A program made the translations under genes and the position numbers. 64,000 nt of DNA, from positions 1 to 64,000 of the forward strand of contig JAAXZX010000116.1 of NCBI GenBank assembly GCA_012719645.1. The letters run 5' to 3'. Source of the DNA: Clostridiaceae bacterium. Its GTDB lineage: Bacteria; Bacillota; Clostridia; DSM-8532. The first letter of the stretch is position 1; each line of letters begins with the position of its first letter. A model generated the notes under the pieces. That model saw only the letters and a list, made by a program, of their open reading frames with translations, did not search any database and was not told the DNA's origin. This document shows, one piece after another, positions 10,201 through 17,883 of the stretch.

Positions 10201-10731
10201 TATGACATGTACCTCAGGCTTCTTGATGAAGCTATTGCCGAAATCAAGGGCGAGCCCATGAGGCGGGCAAGCATTGAAACCAGTGTTGAATTCCGGGTTC
10301 CCGCCCATATCGATGCCAGGTATATTCCCGATGAGGACCAGAGGATCGATATGTACAAATCCATAGCGTCGGTGGAAGATGAGGAGGAAGCAATGGACGT
10401 TATGGATGAACTCATCGACCGATATGGCGACGTGCCTGAGGAAACCAGGAACCTGATCGATATAGCCCTTATCAAGAACATGGCACTCACCCTCGGCTTC
10501 ATTTCCATCAAGGAAAAGGACGACGTGGTGATTCTCAGCTATTCCGACCAGGCAGCAATAGACCCGAGGATCATCATGGAGATAACAAGGAAATGGAGGG
10601 GACACCTGCTGTTCAGCGCCGGAAAGCAGCCCTATTTGTCATATCGGGTGAAAGACCTGGAAAAACGGGATCTGCTAAGGAATATTAAGATTCTATTACA
10701 TGACCTGGCGAAATTGAAGTCAATTGACTGA
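7210..10731 (+). CDS. mfd: Mfd, transcription-repair coupling factor
   Basis: ATP-driven translocase that removes RNA polymerase stalled at DNA lesions and recruits UvrA. The 1173 residues are typical. In order: an N-terminal UvrB-like region with the UvrA-contacting surface (about 1-350), the CarD-like RNA-polymerase interaction domain (GDYVVHQVHGIGIY, from about 505), RecG-like helicase motifs with Walker A GDVGYGKTE (about 654) and the DEEH box in IVDEEHRFGV (about 754), SATPIPRT, helicase motif VI QLRGRVGRS, and the C-terminal regulatory domain. It is coupled to pth by a 4-base overlap, the standard Firmicute arrangement. Confidence 0.98.
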   Translation: MKQMYLPNSILASSSRLKALTGKIRPGAELVASGVSESQKRHLAWWTARESGMKGIYAAWNEMQARQAFMDLSWLTGDRAVYLPGREIMLYDVEARSFEQTYDRITTLVRILKGDYDFVVTSAEALMHRLMPPRELARCRLELRTGGQAGIEDLEEKLLEMGYERVDKVEGKAQYAVRGGIMDVFPINADMPCRVEFFDIEIDSIRVFSPETQRSVQAIEQMEIYPAREIIYTRGQIPAITRRIREALDKALGKVARDIRPLLEKNIGRYMEKLQDSHYFTGIDKFIPFILKDSADLFEYTGEGHLLFFEEPARTRERMENLQEELRGLCDVLTEKGMILGETYGLLFEAETVLRSALRHPVMTLSSLEDSETLTPNPTTVININGSSISPYIGKLDLLFDDLRKWADQGYKVFILVSREDRIGRLLDELREKGITAADAGHFTAWPRGYAVLVGFGCLHSGFVYRDEKLVVVTESDISARSMKKARRRTIGRGRRIETYTDLKPGDYVVHQVHGIGIYQGIEQLTVEGLRRDYLKISYRDGGTLFIPTTNMDLIQKYVGSEGREPRLNKLGGTEWARTKKRVRESLKELAISLIRLQAERKSMKGYAFSSDTVWQRQFEEAFEYEETPDQLKCIEEIKRDMESDVIMDRLLCGDVGYGKTEVALRAAFKAIMDGKQVAFLVPTTVLCSQHYENFKKRFSGFPVTVEMLSRFRTDAEQRAILRDLKAGRIDIIVGTHMLFSEEVKFRDLGLLIVDEEHRFGVAHKETIKNRYPHVDTLTLSATPIPRTLNMSLAGIRDISTIEDPPEHRYPVQTYVVEYREDIVRDAIHRELARSGQVFYLYNRVRGIQSKAAQIQKLVPEAQVGFAHGQMSERELEQVIQSFLDREFNVLVCTTIIESGIDMPNVNTIIVEDSDRLGLAQLYQLRGRVGRSNRLAYAYLTYKRDKVLGETAEKRLKAIREFTEFGSGFKIAMRDLQIRGAGNLLGPEQHGHMESVGYDMYLRLLDEAIAEIKGEPMRRASIETSVEFRVPAHIDARYIPDEDQRIDMYKSIASVEDEEEAMDVMDELIDRYGDVPEETRNLIDIALIKNMALTLGFISIKEKDDVVILSYSDQAAIDPRIIMEITRKWRGHLLFSAGKQPYLSYRVKDLEKRDLLRNIKILLHDLAKLKSID

Positions 10732-10800
10732 TTGTTTATAATAATACCTGTACAGCGGGGCAATAATAATCTGGCCGGCTCGTATAAAAGGGTGAAATTT

Positions 10801-11952
10801 ATGGATAAAAAGAAAAAAATTGAGCAGGGCGGCAAGAAGAAAAAGCTGATCCGGACAAAACGCGAAACCATGATCATCAGGGTTGCAACAGTCCTGATCA
10901 TTTTCGTGATTGCTTTTCTGGCCTGGTATATGATTGATTCCCGCAGCTATGTAGCCAGTGTGGCCGGATACCGGATAAAGAAATTCGAGTACGAGTTTTT
11001 TCTTCGCCAACAGGTACTGAAGTCCGAGGATGACTGGGGAATATCGGGCAAATCCGATGAGGAGAAGGAACAGTACTGGCTGAAAACAGAGGGCGGGCAG
11101 AACCCCTGGGAAGCTGCCAAGAATGAGACCCTTAATACATCAAAGAAATACATGATACAGCTTATCAAGGCCAAGGAGATGGGCATAACGGTCGACAGCA
11201 GCGTGAAGAGCGAGGTTAATCAGACCCTCTTAATATACCAGCAGCAGCTTAACCTGTCAGATTCCGATTTTGCCCTGTGGGTGAAGCAGTCCACCGGCGT
11301 GACCCTTGACCAATACAGGAGGATACTTGAGAACACCAAGGTCAACGACAAGTTCAGAAGCGAATACCTGAAACAGAACTATAAACCCGCCGGGATAACC
11401 GAGGATGAGATAAAGGCTGAGTATGAGAGCAATCCGAAGCTCTATGACAGTGCTGACATCAGCTATATCTGGCTCAGCAAGTACGATGAGACCGGAACCA
11501 CCCTGTCCCAGGAAGAGATAGATGCTAAGATGGACATGGCCGGGACGATCCTGGAGAAGATCCGCAACGGCGAGGATATGGACAAGCTTATAGAAACCTA
11601 TACGGAAGAGGACACCGATGACTCAGACATTCCGCCGGGCAAGCTTACGGTAAACAGCAGCGCCTACCTGCAATTCCCGTATTTCGGTGACCTCTTTGAT
11701 TTTGCCCTTGAGGGAAAGGTCGGAGATTCGGATATAGTGGACACCGATATGGGCATTTTTATCGTCAGGATTGACGATCATACCGAACTGGATGATGTCA
11801 GGGGCTCGGTAAAATCCTACCTGGAAACAAGCAGGGAAAGCGAATGGTATAACAGCGAACTGGAGAAATGGAGCAGCGAAACAAGGTTCAACATCATAAA
11901 AAACGATGCCGTATATGACTCCATTACCTACGAAACATACCGCAAGAAATAA
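10801..11952 (+). CDS. PrsA/SurA-like peptidylprolyl isomerase or foldase, membrane-anchored
   Basis: Predicted extracytoplasmic folding factor. The 383 residues begin with a very basic stretch, then one hydrophobic anchor (about residues 21-42, no lipobox cysteine). A SurA/PrsA-type N-terminal helical region follows (the xVAGYxIxxxEYEFFLRQ pattern), and then a PpiC-like rotamase domain (about 215-345, from DISYIWLSKY to DMGIFIVRID) that looks divergent. The start at 10801 follows AAGGGTG by 7 bases; a frame extending to 10732 abuts the mfd stop without a site. Whether it has isomerase activity is uncertain, since the parvulin motifs are weak. It is the last gene before a strong terminator. 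Confidence 0.8.
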   Translation: MDKKKKIEQGGKKKKLIRTKRETMIIRVATVLIIFVIAFLAWYMIDSRSYVASVAGYRIKKFEYEFFLRQQVLKSEDDWGISGKSDEEKEQYWLKTEGGQNPWEAAKNETLNTSKKYMIQLIKAKEMGITVDSSVKSEVNQTLLIYQQQLNLSDSDFALWVKQSTGVTLDQYRRILENTKVNDKFRSEYLKQNYKPAGITEDEIKAEYESNPKLYDSADISYIWLSKYDETGTTLSQEEIDAKMDMAGTILEKIRNGEDMDKLIETYTEEDTDDSDIPPGKLTVNSSAYLQFPYFGDLFDFALEGKVGDSDIVDTDMGIFIVRIDDHTELDDVRGSVKSYLETSRESEWYNSELEKWSSETRFNIIKNDAVYDSITYETYRKK

Positions 11953-11995
11953 TCCTCATTTCCATCAGTAATACATGGTCCCCGAAGGGGATGGG

Positions 11996-12028
11996 AAACC
12001 GCTGTTTGATTGGAACGGCGGTTTTTTT
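11996..12028 (+). terminator. Rho-independent terminator closing the glmU-mfd-foldase block
   Basis: AAACCGC pairs with GCGGTTT, and the stem continues inward with a wobble pair and GTT/AAC, giving about 11 bp with a 7-base loop, followed by an uninterrupted run of T to 12028. A smaller CCCC-GAA-GGGG hairpin lies just before it (11980-11990). Confidence 0.85.
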
Positions 12029-12032
12029 ATAC

Positions 12033-12059
12033 ATATCGTTCCTGCCGCCGGCATAGATT
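12033..12059 (+). promoter_or_regulatory. Candidate sigma-E promoter for the spoIIIA operon
   Basis: CATAGATT at 12052-12059 matches the sigma-E -10 pattern (CATACA-T type) except at one base, with ATATCG 13 bp upstream as a partial -35. In B. subtilis the spoIIIA operon is transcribed by sigma-E in the mother cell, which makes this reading sensible. The spacer is short, so confidence is moderate. Confidence 0.4.
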
Positions 12060-12097
12060 TAAGCATGTCCCTGTATATGTAAAAGAGGTCGACAGTT

Positions 12098-13177
12098 ATG
12101 TACAAAGCGCAAAGAACCGGTGATCTGAGCCGGATCAGCTGCAATTTGCCGGACCGGATAAAGAGGGTTGTGGACAGGATCAGCCCGGAGATGGCTTCAC
12201 GCCTCGAAGAGCTCAGGATCAACGCGGGTGTCCCCCTCATGGGGGTATTCAGCGGATTCGACCGCTTTATCTGCGAAGACGGAACCTTCACCGACAAACC
12301 CGAAACAGCCTTCCGCGTTGGGCGTGAAGAGGTTGAGGAGCTTTTCTACAGGCTTTGCGAGCATTCGGTGTACGCTTACCAGGAGGATATTGCCCGCGGA
12401 TTTATCACCATTAAGGGTGGCTTCAGGGCAGGTATCTGCGGCAGGGTTGTATACCAGGGACAGGCCATAAAAGGGATGAAGGACATTTCATCGGTCTGCA
12501 TCCGCGTCTCGAGGGAACTGAAAGGCTGCGCAGAGGAGATCTTCCCATTTATCATGTCAGGCAGCCATGACATCTGGAACACTATGGTCATTTCGCCGCC
12601 CAGGTGCGGGAAGACGACCATGCTGAGGGACATCTGCCGGATTATAAGCACCGGGTCGGAAAAGGCCGGTTTCGCAGGGCTGCGTACAGTCATAGTGGAC
12701 GAGCGGTCTGAGATCGCGGCATGCTACATGGGTATTGCCCAAAATGATTGCGGTCCGAGGACCGACGTGCTCGACGGATGCAGGAAGCCTGAAGGCATTG
12801 AGATGGCGCTGAGGGGCATGTCGCCGGCTGTCATCGTGGTGGATGAGCTTGGAACAAGGCAGGACGCGGAAAGCGTAAGAATGGCATGGAATGCCGGCGC
12901 GAGGATTGTTGCCACAGCCCATGCATATGATACCGGGGATCTCAGGGAGCGGCTGGGATTTGGCATGCTGATAGGCAAAGGCGGTTTTGAGCGCTGCATA
13001 GTCCTTGGAATACGGGATGGAAAAAGATGGGTGAAGGTGACGGATGCTTATGGAAACCTGCTATACCGCAATGATAAGGCTCCTGGGATGCATGATGGTA
13101 TTTTTCGGATGCACGGCCATGGGGATGAGGCTGTCGGCGAGGCTGAAAGACAGGCAGCTTGCGCTTCAGAAGCTTAA
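12098..13177 (+). CDS. spoIIIAA: SpoIIIAA, secretion-type ATPase of the SpoIIIA-SpoIIQ channel
   Basis: Mother-cell ATPase related to type II/IV secretion ATPases, thought to power or assemble the channel that keeps the engulfed forespore alive. Motifs: an N-terminal GFRAGICGRVV, Walker A PPRCGKTTML (about residue 167), an Asp-box VDERSEIAA and a Walker B-like VIVVDELGT. At 359 residues it is longer than usual: after the family's normal end (around VKVTDAYGNLLY) there is a His/Gly-rich tail of about 30 residues that is read out of frame across the start of spoIIIAB. The ATG at 12098 follows AGAGGT. First gene of an eight-gene operon. Confidence 0.95.
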   Translation: MYKAQRTGDLSRISCNLPDRIKRVVDRISPEMASRLEELRINAGVPLMGVFSGFDRFICEDGTFTDKPETAFRVGREEVEELFYRLCEHSVYAYQEDIARGFITIKGGFRAGICGRVVYQGQAIKGMKDISSVCIRVSRELKGCAEEIFPFIMSGSHDIWNTMVISPPRCGKTTMLRDICRIISTGSEKAGFAGLRTVIVDERSEIAACYMGIAQNDCGPRTDVLDGCRKPEGIEMALRGMSPAVIVVDELGTRQDAESVRMAWNAGARIVATAHAYDTGDLRERLGFGMLIGKGGFERCIVLGIRDGKRWVKVTDAYGNLLYRNDKAPGMHDGIFRMHGHGDEAVGEAERQAACASEA

Positions 13178-13589
13178 GGATATCCTCCTGTTCCTGGAAA
13201 ATGAAATGTGCGCCATGGGAAAACCGCTCAACAAGGTTTTTGAAGACCTGGCGAAAGGGAATTACGGAGGGGTATGGACCCCGGTTTTTCACCTCTCAGG
13301 CGGCATACTGAAGGAGCAAAGCCTGAACGCCGGAAGCGCGTGGAGGATTGCCCTAAAGGAGACTGCGGCAACCCTTCCCCTTACCCTGGAAGACCTGGAC
13401 CTCCTCAGGGATTTTGGAGAATTGCTTGGTAAGACGGATCGTGAGATGCAGCAGGCGATTTTGAATATGGAGAAGGAAAAACTGGCGGCAATGGAGCAGA
13501 AAGCGAGAGAAGCCGCGGAGACAACCGGCAGGCTGTACCGCAATCTCGGGGCGCTTATGGGCGCCGCTGCGGTTATTCTTCTGATATAG
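13050..13589 (+). CDS. spoIIIAB: SpoIIIAB, stage III sporulation protein AB
   Basis: Single-pass mother-cell membrane protein, distantly like GspF/type II secretion inner-membrane components and part of the SpoIIIA complex. About 179 residues, with an N-terminal hydrophobic segment (MIRLLGCMMVFFGCTAMG), an amphipathic helical middle and a hydrophobic C-terminus. Start choice is uncertain: ATG 13044, 13050 and 13071 are all in frame. AAGGTGA lies 9 bases before 13050, whereas family alignment would favour 13071 (172 residues). In every case the gene begins inside spoIIIAA, overlapping it by 107-134 bases. Confidence 0.92.
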   Translation: METCYTAMIRLLGCMMVFFGCTAMGMRLSARLKDRQLALQKLKDILLFLENEMCAMGKPLNKVFEDLAKGNYGGVWTPVFHLSGGILKEQSLNAGSAWRIALKETAATLPLTLEDLDLLRDFGELLGKTDREMQQAILNMEKEKLAAMEQKAREAAETTGRLYRNLGALMGAAAVILLI

Positions 13590-13600
13590 GGAGCAAGGCA

Positions 13601-13795
13601 ATGGATGTGGATCTGATCTTCAAAATTGCAGCCATAGGCATTCTGGTGTCCATATTGAATATAGTGCTGAACAAGTCAGGCAGGGAAGAGCAGGCCATGA
13701 TGACCACCCTGGCTGGTCTTGTCGTCGTCCTGATGCTGGTTGTCAGGGAGATTGCCAACCTGTTTGACACCGTGAAAGCGCTGTTCGGGTTTTAG
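13601..13795 (+). CDS. spoIIIAC: SpoIIIAC, stage III sporulation protein AC
   Basis: A 64-residue integral membrane protein with two hydrophobic helices around a charged turn (LNKSGREEQAMM), the exact size and pattern of SpoIIIAC. With SpoIIIAD it is proposed to form a small membrane module of the feeding-tube channel. GGGAGCAAGG precedes the ATG. It lies 11 bases after spoIIIAB and 45 bases before spoIIIAD. Confidence 0.95.
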   Translation: MDVDLIFKIAAIGILVSILNIVLNKSGREEQAMMTTLAGLVVVLMLVVREIANLFDTVKALFGF

Positions 13796-13840
13796 ACGGG
13801 GAGTGCCTGGCGCTGCCTTTGGAAAGGTGATGCTGCCGCC

Positions 13841-14230
13841 ATGGAAACCGAATTGGTCAGAATTGCGGGGATTGGCATTGTGGGCGCAGTCCTCGCCGTC
13901 GTGGTTTCTGAGAAAAAGCCTGAGATGGGCATGATGATCGGGCTGGCGTTTGGCGCGCTTGCGCTGGCCATCGTGGCCGGCAAAGCCGGCGCGGTAATCC
14001 AGCTCATAAACGACAGCGTCGACAGGTCGGGAATAGACGCGAACCTCATAGTGCCGGTATTGAAGGTCACGGGGATGGCGTATATTACCCAGTTCGCCGT
14101 AGACGCATGCAGGGACGCAGGACAGAACAGCATAGCCTCCAAGATAGAAATAGCCGGAAAGATCATGATGCTGGCCGTAGCGGCGCCCATCGCCACGGCG
14201 CTTATAAGGATGGTTACGACCATTATATGA
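13841..14230 (+). CDS. spoIIIAD: SpoIIIAD, stage III sporulation protein AD
   Basis: A 129-residue polytopic membrane protein whose N-terminal half resembles SpoIIIAC (hydrophobic helix, then SEKKPEMGMM, then a second helix), with additional helices in the C-terminal half (KIEIAGKIMMLAVAAPIATAL). Member of the SpoIIIA channel. AAAGGTGA lies about 11 bases upstream of the ATG. An alternative spoIIIAE start overlaps its stop as ATGA. Confidence 0.95.
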   Translation: METELVRIAGIGIVGAVLAVVVSEKKPEMGMMIGLAFGALALAIVAGKAGAVIQLINDSVDRSGIDANLIVPVLKVTGMAYITQFAVDACRDAGQNSIASKIEIAGKIMMLAVAAPIATALIRMVTTII

Positions 14231-14253
14231 GTATAAGGGTGAGGGTACGAAAG

Positions 14254-15456
14254 ATGGCCAAAGGTGCGGCGATGAAACTGAAACTGATGGTGAAGGCGTG
14301 CCTGGTCTTCCTGGCTGTAACATGGCTGGCAATGCCGCAGGCTGTTTTTGCCGAAGACAGCCTTACAGGCGGGATCCGGGATCAGATCCTGGCTGACCAG
14401 CTTAAGAATGGTGAGGTCAATACGGTAAGGAAGGCAGTGGACCGGGCATTGGACGATGCCGGGGAACTTGACTATGATTTCAGCGTGGATGAAATCCTTG
14501 AAAACGCCGCCATGGGAAGGCCCATGGACCGCCTCGACGGGCTTCCCTCGGCCCTGCTTGGCCTTTTCGGGAAGGAACTCAAAAATAACGTCATATTGAT
14601 ATTGGAACTGTTTGCCATCATGCTTCTGGCAGCCCTGTTCAAAGGGCTTCAGCCCGGCGATGGCAGCGGGATATCCGGAGAGGCGGCGAAACTGGCTGTG
14701 AATGGCGCTATGGCTGTTATAGCGGCTGCCAGCTTCGGAGGACTGGTGCGGATAGCCCAGGGCGCCATAGAGTCGATGCAGACCCTCGCATCCATCGCGA
14801 TGCCGGCCCTGTACGCCATGATGGCGGCCTCCGGGCAGATTGTTTCAGCTGCAGCCCTTCAGCCGTTAGTGCTGGCCGGTGTCAATGCGGCCTGCCACCT
14901 GTTTAAAACCGTCATGCTCCCATTGGCGGTCATGGCGGGTGTCCTGTTCCTGGTGGACAGCATCTCCGACCGGTTCAGACTGAAAAACCTCGCAAAGCTG
15001 CTTAAGACAATAACCGTATGGGTAACCGGCGCCATAACGCTGGTGTTTTCCATTGCAGTAAACCTCCAGAAACTGTCGGGAAACACGGTGGACGCGGCTG
15101 CCGTAAAAACCGCCAAGTTTGCCATTGGAACATTGGTGCCCGTAGCGGGGAAGAACATGTCCGATGCCGCTGAAACCATACTGGCATGTACATACGCGGT
15201 GAGAAACGCGGCCGGGGTGGCGACTGTTATAGGATTGGGCATTATATTCGCCATACCGTTTGTAAAGGTTCTGGTTGTAATGCTGGTATACCGCCTTGCA
15301 GCCGCTTTCGGCGCCCCGCTGGGCAATGACGGCATCTGCGGCGCTCTTGAGGAGGCTGCCGGATGCATGTCCGTGATGATTGGCATAATGGGCGCTTCCC
15401 TGTTTGTGCTGGTTCTCCTGGCAGGAACGCTGATGAGCGGGACAGGATTCGCGTAA
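14254..15456 (+). CDS. spoIIIAE: SpoIIIAE, stage III sporulation protein AE
   Basis: Large polytopic membrane protein of the SpoIIIA complex. From the ATG at 14254 it has 400 residues, close to the B. subtilis length. It begins with a cleavable-looking signal sequence (hydrophobic core ending PQAVFAED) and has about seven further hydrophobic segments. Alternative in-frame starts are 14227 (ATGA overlap with spoIIIAD) and 14272; 14254 is preferred because GAGGG is 8 bases upstream and the signal peptide is then of normal length. Family role: channel formation with SpoIIIAC/AD/AF. Confidence 0.94.
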   Translation: MAKGAAMKLKLMVKACLVFLAVTWLAMPQAVFAEDSLTGGIRDQILADQLKNGEVNTVRKAVDRALDDAGELDYDFSVDEILENAAMGRPMDRLDGLPSALLGLFGKELKNNVILILELFAIMLLAALFKGLQPGDGSGISGEAAKLAVNGAMAVIAAASFGGLVRIAQGAIESMQTLASIAMPALYAMMAASGQIVSAAALQPLVLAGVNAACHLFKTVMLPLAVMAGVLFLVDSISDRFRLKNLAKLLKTITVWVTGAITLVFSIAVNLQKLSGNTVDAAAVKTAKFAIGTLVPVAGKNMSDAAETILACTYAVRNAAGVATVIGLGIIFAIPFVKVLVVMLVYRLAAAFGAPLGNDGICGALEEAAGCMSVMIGIMGASLFVLVLLAGTLMSGTGFA

Positions 15457-15471
15457 GACCGGAAAGGAGGT

Positions 15472-16038
15472 ATGGATTCCCTGGACGAGCTGAGAGTTTG
15501 GGTCATCAGCCTGATATCCATAACGGTCATATGTTCCCTGGCGGAGAAGTTTGCACCGGAAGGGGGCCTTAACAAGTATGTGAAGCTTGTCTGCGGCCTG
15601 GTTGTAGCCATTGTCATAATCGGTCCTGCCGTCAGGTTCCTTGGCGGCGGCTTCAAAGTACAGGAGACGGTATGGAATGATTATATGACCATATCAAAGG
15701 GGGAGATGGAAAAAAGGATACGGCGCCTGGAAGAGGAAAAGGCAGGGCAGCTCCTGGAAATATACCGCCAGTCTTTAGTCTCGGACGTGAAGTACCGCTA
15801 CCAGGGAGAAAGGGATTTCATGGTCACAGGGGTGGACCTGGTCCTTCAGGAAGACAGCAGAAGCACCGACTATGGCGCAATAAGGGAACTGTATATCAAG
15901 GTAGGCCCCCGACCGGGTAATGAAAAATCGGTTTTCGGCCGCCTTGACGAGGAAAGGATCAGGGACGAACTGTCCCGGACCCTGGGGATCGATAGGGACA
16001 GGATTATTGTGGACAGCAGCATTTTTGAAGGAAGGTGA
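15472..16038 (+). CDS. spoIIIAF: SpoIIIAF, stage III sporulation protein AF
   Basis: 188 residues with two N-terminal membrane helices separated by a short loop (EKFAPEGGLNKYVKLVCG) and a soluble C-terminal domain with the ring-building-motif fold shared by SpoIIIAG/AH and EscJ-type proteins (family knowledge). Oddity: the strong ribosome site AAAGGAGG ends one base before the ATG, far tighter than elsewhere in the window, yet no later in-frame ATG, GTG or TTG would preserve the conserved N-terminus. The stop overlaps a possible GTG start of spoIIIAG. Confidence 0.93.
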   Translation: MDSLDELRVWVISLISITVICSLAEKFAPEGGLNKYVKLVCGLVVAIVIIGPAVRFLGGGFKVQETVWNDYMTISKGEMEKRIRRLEEEKAGQLLEIYRQSLVSDVKYRYQGERDFMVTGVDLVLQEDSRSTDYGAIRELYIKVGPRPGNEKSVFGRLDEERIRDELSRTLGIDRDRIIVDSSIFEGR

Positions 16039-16043
16039 AGGAC

Positions 16044-16640
16044 ATGAAGAAACTGGCGTCCTTTTTTGTAAAGCAGAAAAAGGAGGGGGAGAAAAAGAAA
16101 CTGACCACCTTTGAAAATCTGGTCATAATTGTGGTGGTTGGTGTAATAATCATCTTAGCGGGTGGTTTTTTTTCAAGACCGGGAGGTTCGGGGGATGCAT
16201 CGAGGGCAGCCGTTTCAGCGCCGGATACTGACCAGGACACATGGTCACAGGCGTCCGGCCTTATCGGCGAGGATATCATAATGAACCTTGAAAAGCGCCT
16301 GTCCGCACTGCTTTCCCAGGTAGAAAGGGCAGGCAGGGTTGAGGTCATGATATATGCCGATTCAAGCAGCGAGATGGTGCCCGCGTATAATGACCAGTTA
16401 ACCAGCAGGAGCGATGAAGAAACAGACAGGATATCCCATGAAAGCAGCGAGAGGCGTGAACTTGCTCTGTCGGGCGATTATAAGCCCGTAATCCTCAAGG
16501 TGGAGATTCCCCAGATTAAAGGGGTCGTGGTAGTGGCGGAAGGAGCCGATGATTTCCTCGTCAAGCAGGAACTCAACAGCGCGGTCTGCACGCTCCTGGG
16601 CGTTCCCGAACACAGGGTACAGATCCTGAAACACAAATAA
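16044..16640 (+). CDS. spoIIIAG: SpoIIIAG, ring-forming stage III sporulation protein
   Basis: About 198 residues: a basic N-terminus, one membrane helix (NLVIIVVVGVIIILAGGFF), then an extracytoplasmic domain containing ring-building strands (VEVMIYADSS, KPVILKVEIPQIKGVVVVAEGA) that forms a large ring in the intermembrane space. The start at 16044 has AAGGTGA 5 bases upstream; a GTG at 16035 that overlaps the spoIIIAF stop is the alternative. It lies between spoIIIAF and spoIIIAH as in all known operons. Confidence 0.95.
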   Translation: MKKLASFFVKQKKEGEKKKLTTFENLVIIVVVGVIIILAGGFFSRPGGSGDASRAAVSAPDTDQDTWSQASGLIGEDIIMNLEKRLSALLSQVERAGRVEVMIYADSSSEMVPAYNDQLTSRSDEETDRISHESSERRELALSGDYKPVILKVEIPQIKGVVVVAEGADDFLVKQELNSAVCTLLGVPEHRVQILKHK

Positions 16641-16668
16641 CCGGTATGCTTGGTATGGAGGGAAGGTT

Positions 16669-17259
16669 ATGAAAAGAAAGCAGATTATTGTCCTTGGACT
16701 TGTTCTGGTCATTATTGCGGTAGGCATATTGCAATACCATTCGGGGGGCTCGGGGGAATCAGGCGACCTGGCCGGGGCCGGAAGCTATTACACTGCCGAT
16801 GGCGACGAGAACCCGGAGGACATTCCGGGAGCGGCTGTATATGTAAAGGATGACGACAACCTGGACCAGGCCTTGCAAGTATCCAAAGAATCTGATTCCG
16901 GCATCTATTCGGGATATTTCGCCGAAGCCAGGCTGGAGCGCGACAGGGCACGGAGCAGGCAGAAAGAAGAACTCAGATCCCTGGCGGAAAACGGAGACAC
17001 AGCCAACGCAGCCACCCTGCTGGCACAGGAGAAGCTGGTTGGCGTGATTAACAGGTGCGAACTCGAAACTACACTTGAAACCCTGATAAAGCAGAGGGGC
17101 TTTGCGGACGCGCTGGTTTATATAAGCGATACCGACTATATTGACGTCATCGTCAATGCCAGCAGCCTGTCTTCCCAGCAGGTAGCCGTAATCAGCGATA
17201 TAGTGGTCCGGCATGCGCAGGTGCCCATGGAAAACATCACGGTCAAGAATGTCAACTGA
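16669..17259 (+). CDS. spoIIIAH: SpoIIIAH, channel protein that partners SpoIIQ
   Basis: 196 residues with a short cytoplasmic basic start, one membrane helix (IIVLGLVLVIIAVGIL), an acidic linker, and a C-terminal ring-building domain (ELETTLETLIKQRGFADALVYI ... VAVISDIVVRHAQV). In B. subtilis this domain binds SpoIIQ across the intermembrane space. GGAGGGAAGG stands directly before the ATG. It is the last gene of the spoIIIA operon; a bidirectional terminator follows 30 bases later. Confidence 0.95.
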   Translation: MKRKQIIVLGLVLVIIAVGILQYHSGGSGESGDLAGAGSYYTADGDENPEDIPGAAVYVKDDDNLDQALQVSKESDSGIYSGYFAEARLERDRARSRQKEELRSLAENGDTANAATLLAQEKLVGVINRCELETTLETLIKQRGFADALVYISDTDYIDVIVNASSLSSQQVAVISDIVVRHAQVPMENITVKNVN

Positions 17260-17289
17260 AAGGCTCCCTGGCCTGTAAAAACTATAAAA

Positions 17290-17325
17290 AACAAAAAAAC
17301 GTACTTAAAGTACGTTTATTTTTTA
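17290..17325. terminator. Bidirectional terminator between spoIIIAH and rpsT
   Basis: AAACGTACT (17297-17305), loop TAA, AGTACGTTT (17309-17317). The stem is flanked by an A-run on the left and a T-rich run on the right, so it can end transcription of spoIIIAH on the plus strand and rpsT on the minus strand. Confidence 0.85.
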
Positions 17326-17349
17326 CTATGCGAAAATGCCCCGGAAAGA

Positions 17350-17610
17350 TCAGACCGAAGCCTTGTAAGCCTTCATGAGTTGTGACTTCTTCCTGGAGGC
17401 GGCGTTCCTGTGTATGATCTTCTTTGCCGCTGCCTGGTCAATCTTTTTGATGGCAACCTTCAGCAGCGTTTCAGCATTGTCTGCCTTGGCATCCATGGCC
17501 TCACGGTAACGGCGGATAGCCGTCCTGAGCTCGGACTTCTTCATCTTGTTCTGCAAGCGCTTGGCCTCGGAAACCTTAACCCTTTTCATCGCAGACTTAA
17601 TATTCGGCAT
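17350..17610 (-). CDS. rpsT: Ribosomal protein S20
   Basis: Small-subunit protein that binds 16S rRNA early in assembly. The 86 residues are rich in Lys/Arg/Ala with the family pattern MPNIKSAMKRVKVSEAKR and a C-terminal IHRNAASRKKSQL. The start at 17610 is preferred over a GTG at 17619, because AGGAGGTGA sits at normal spacing from the ATG and partly covers the GTG. Transcribed away from gpr and terminated by the shared hairpin. Confidence 0.97.
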   Translation of the reverse strand: MPNIKSAMKRVKVSEAKRLQNKMKKSELRTAIRRYREAMDAKADNAETLLKVAIKKIDQAAAKKIIHRNAASRKKSQLMKAYKASV

Positions 17611-17631
17611 CTGATTCACCTCCTGAGCGTT

Positions 17632-17662
17632 AAGTCAGCATCCAATAAAGTCAACATCCAAT
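17632..17662 (-). repeat. Tandem 15-nt direct repeat in the rpsT leader
   Basis: AAGTCAGCATCCAAT (17632-17646) and AAGTCAACATCCAAT (17648-17662) match at 14 of 15 positions with a 16-base period. They lie between the rpsT -10 box and its ribosome site, so they span the transcription start and the 5' leader. Function unknown; regulatory binding or a simple duplication are both possible. Confidence 0.6.
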
Positions 17663-17691
17663 ATATTAGCACGAACCATGTCCCAATGCAA
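17663..17691 (-). promoter_or_regulatory. Candidate sigma-A promoter for rpsT
   Basis: On the minus strand TTGCAT (17686-17691) is followed after 17 bp by TAATAT (17663-17668), preceded by TGC, so it reads as an extended -10 promoter. A start near 17656 would give a leader of about 45 bases. Confidence 0.5.
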
Positions 17692-17883
17692 TATCTTTTT
17701 GCTGATATTACTATGATTCCCGTTTTCCTCATTTGAAAAGGTAAATTCCACTCCAAAAAGGTACAAAGCGGAATTTAGTTTTTATTGACCATTCCCGTTT
17801 TCCGGCGGTATTTTTACGCATTTTTGCACATGCGCGGAAACGGTTTTCCCGGTGCTCCCCTCGTTTAGAGAGCGGCGCGGACG
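17692..17883. other. Intergenic DNA between rpsT and gpr promoters
   Basis: No convincing gene. A weak sigma-A-like pair TTGACC (17785-17790), 18 bp, TATTTT (17809-17814) points towards gpr. The remainder shows only short GC-rich runs and no stable terminator. Confidence 0.4.
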
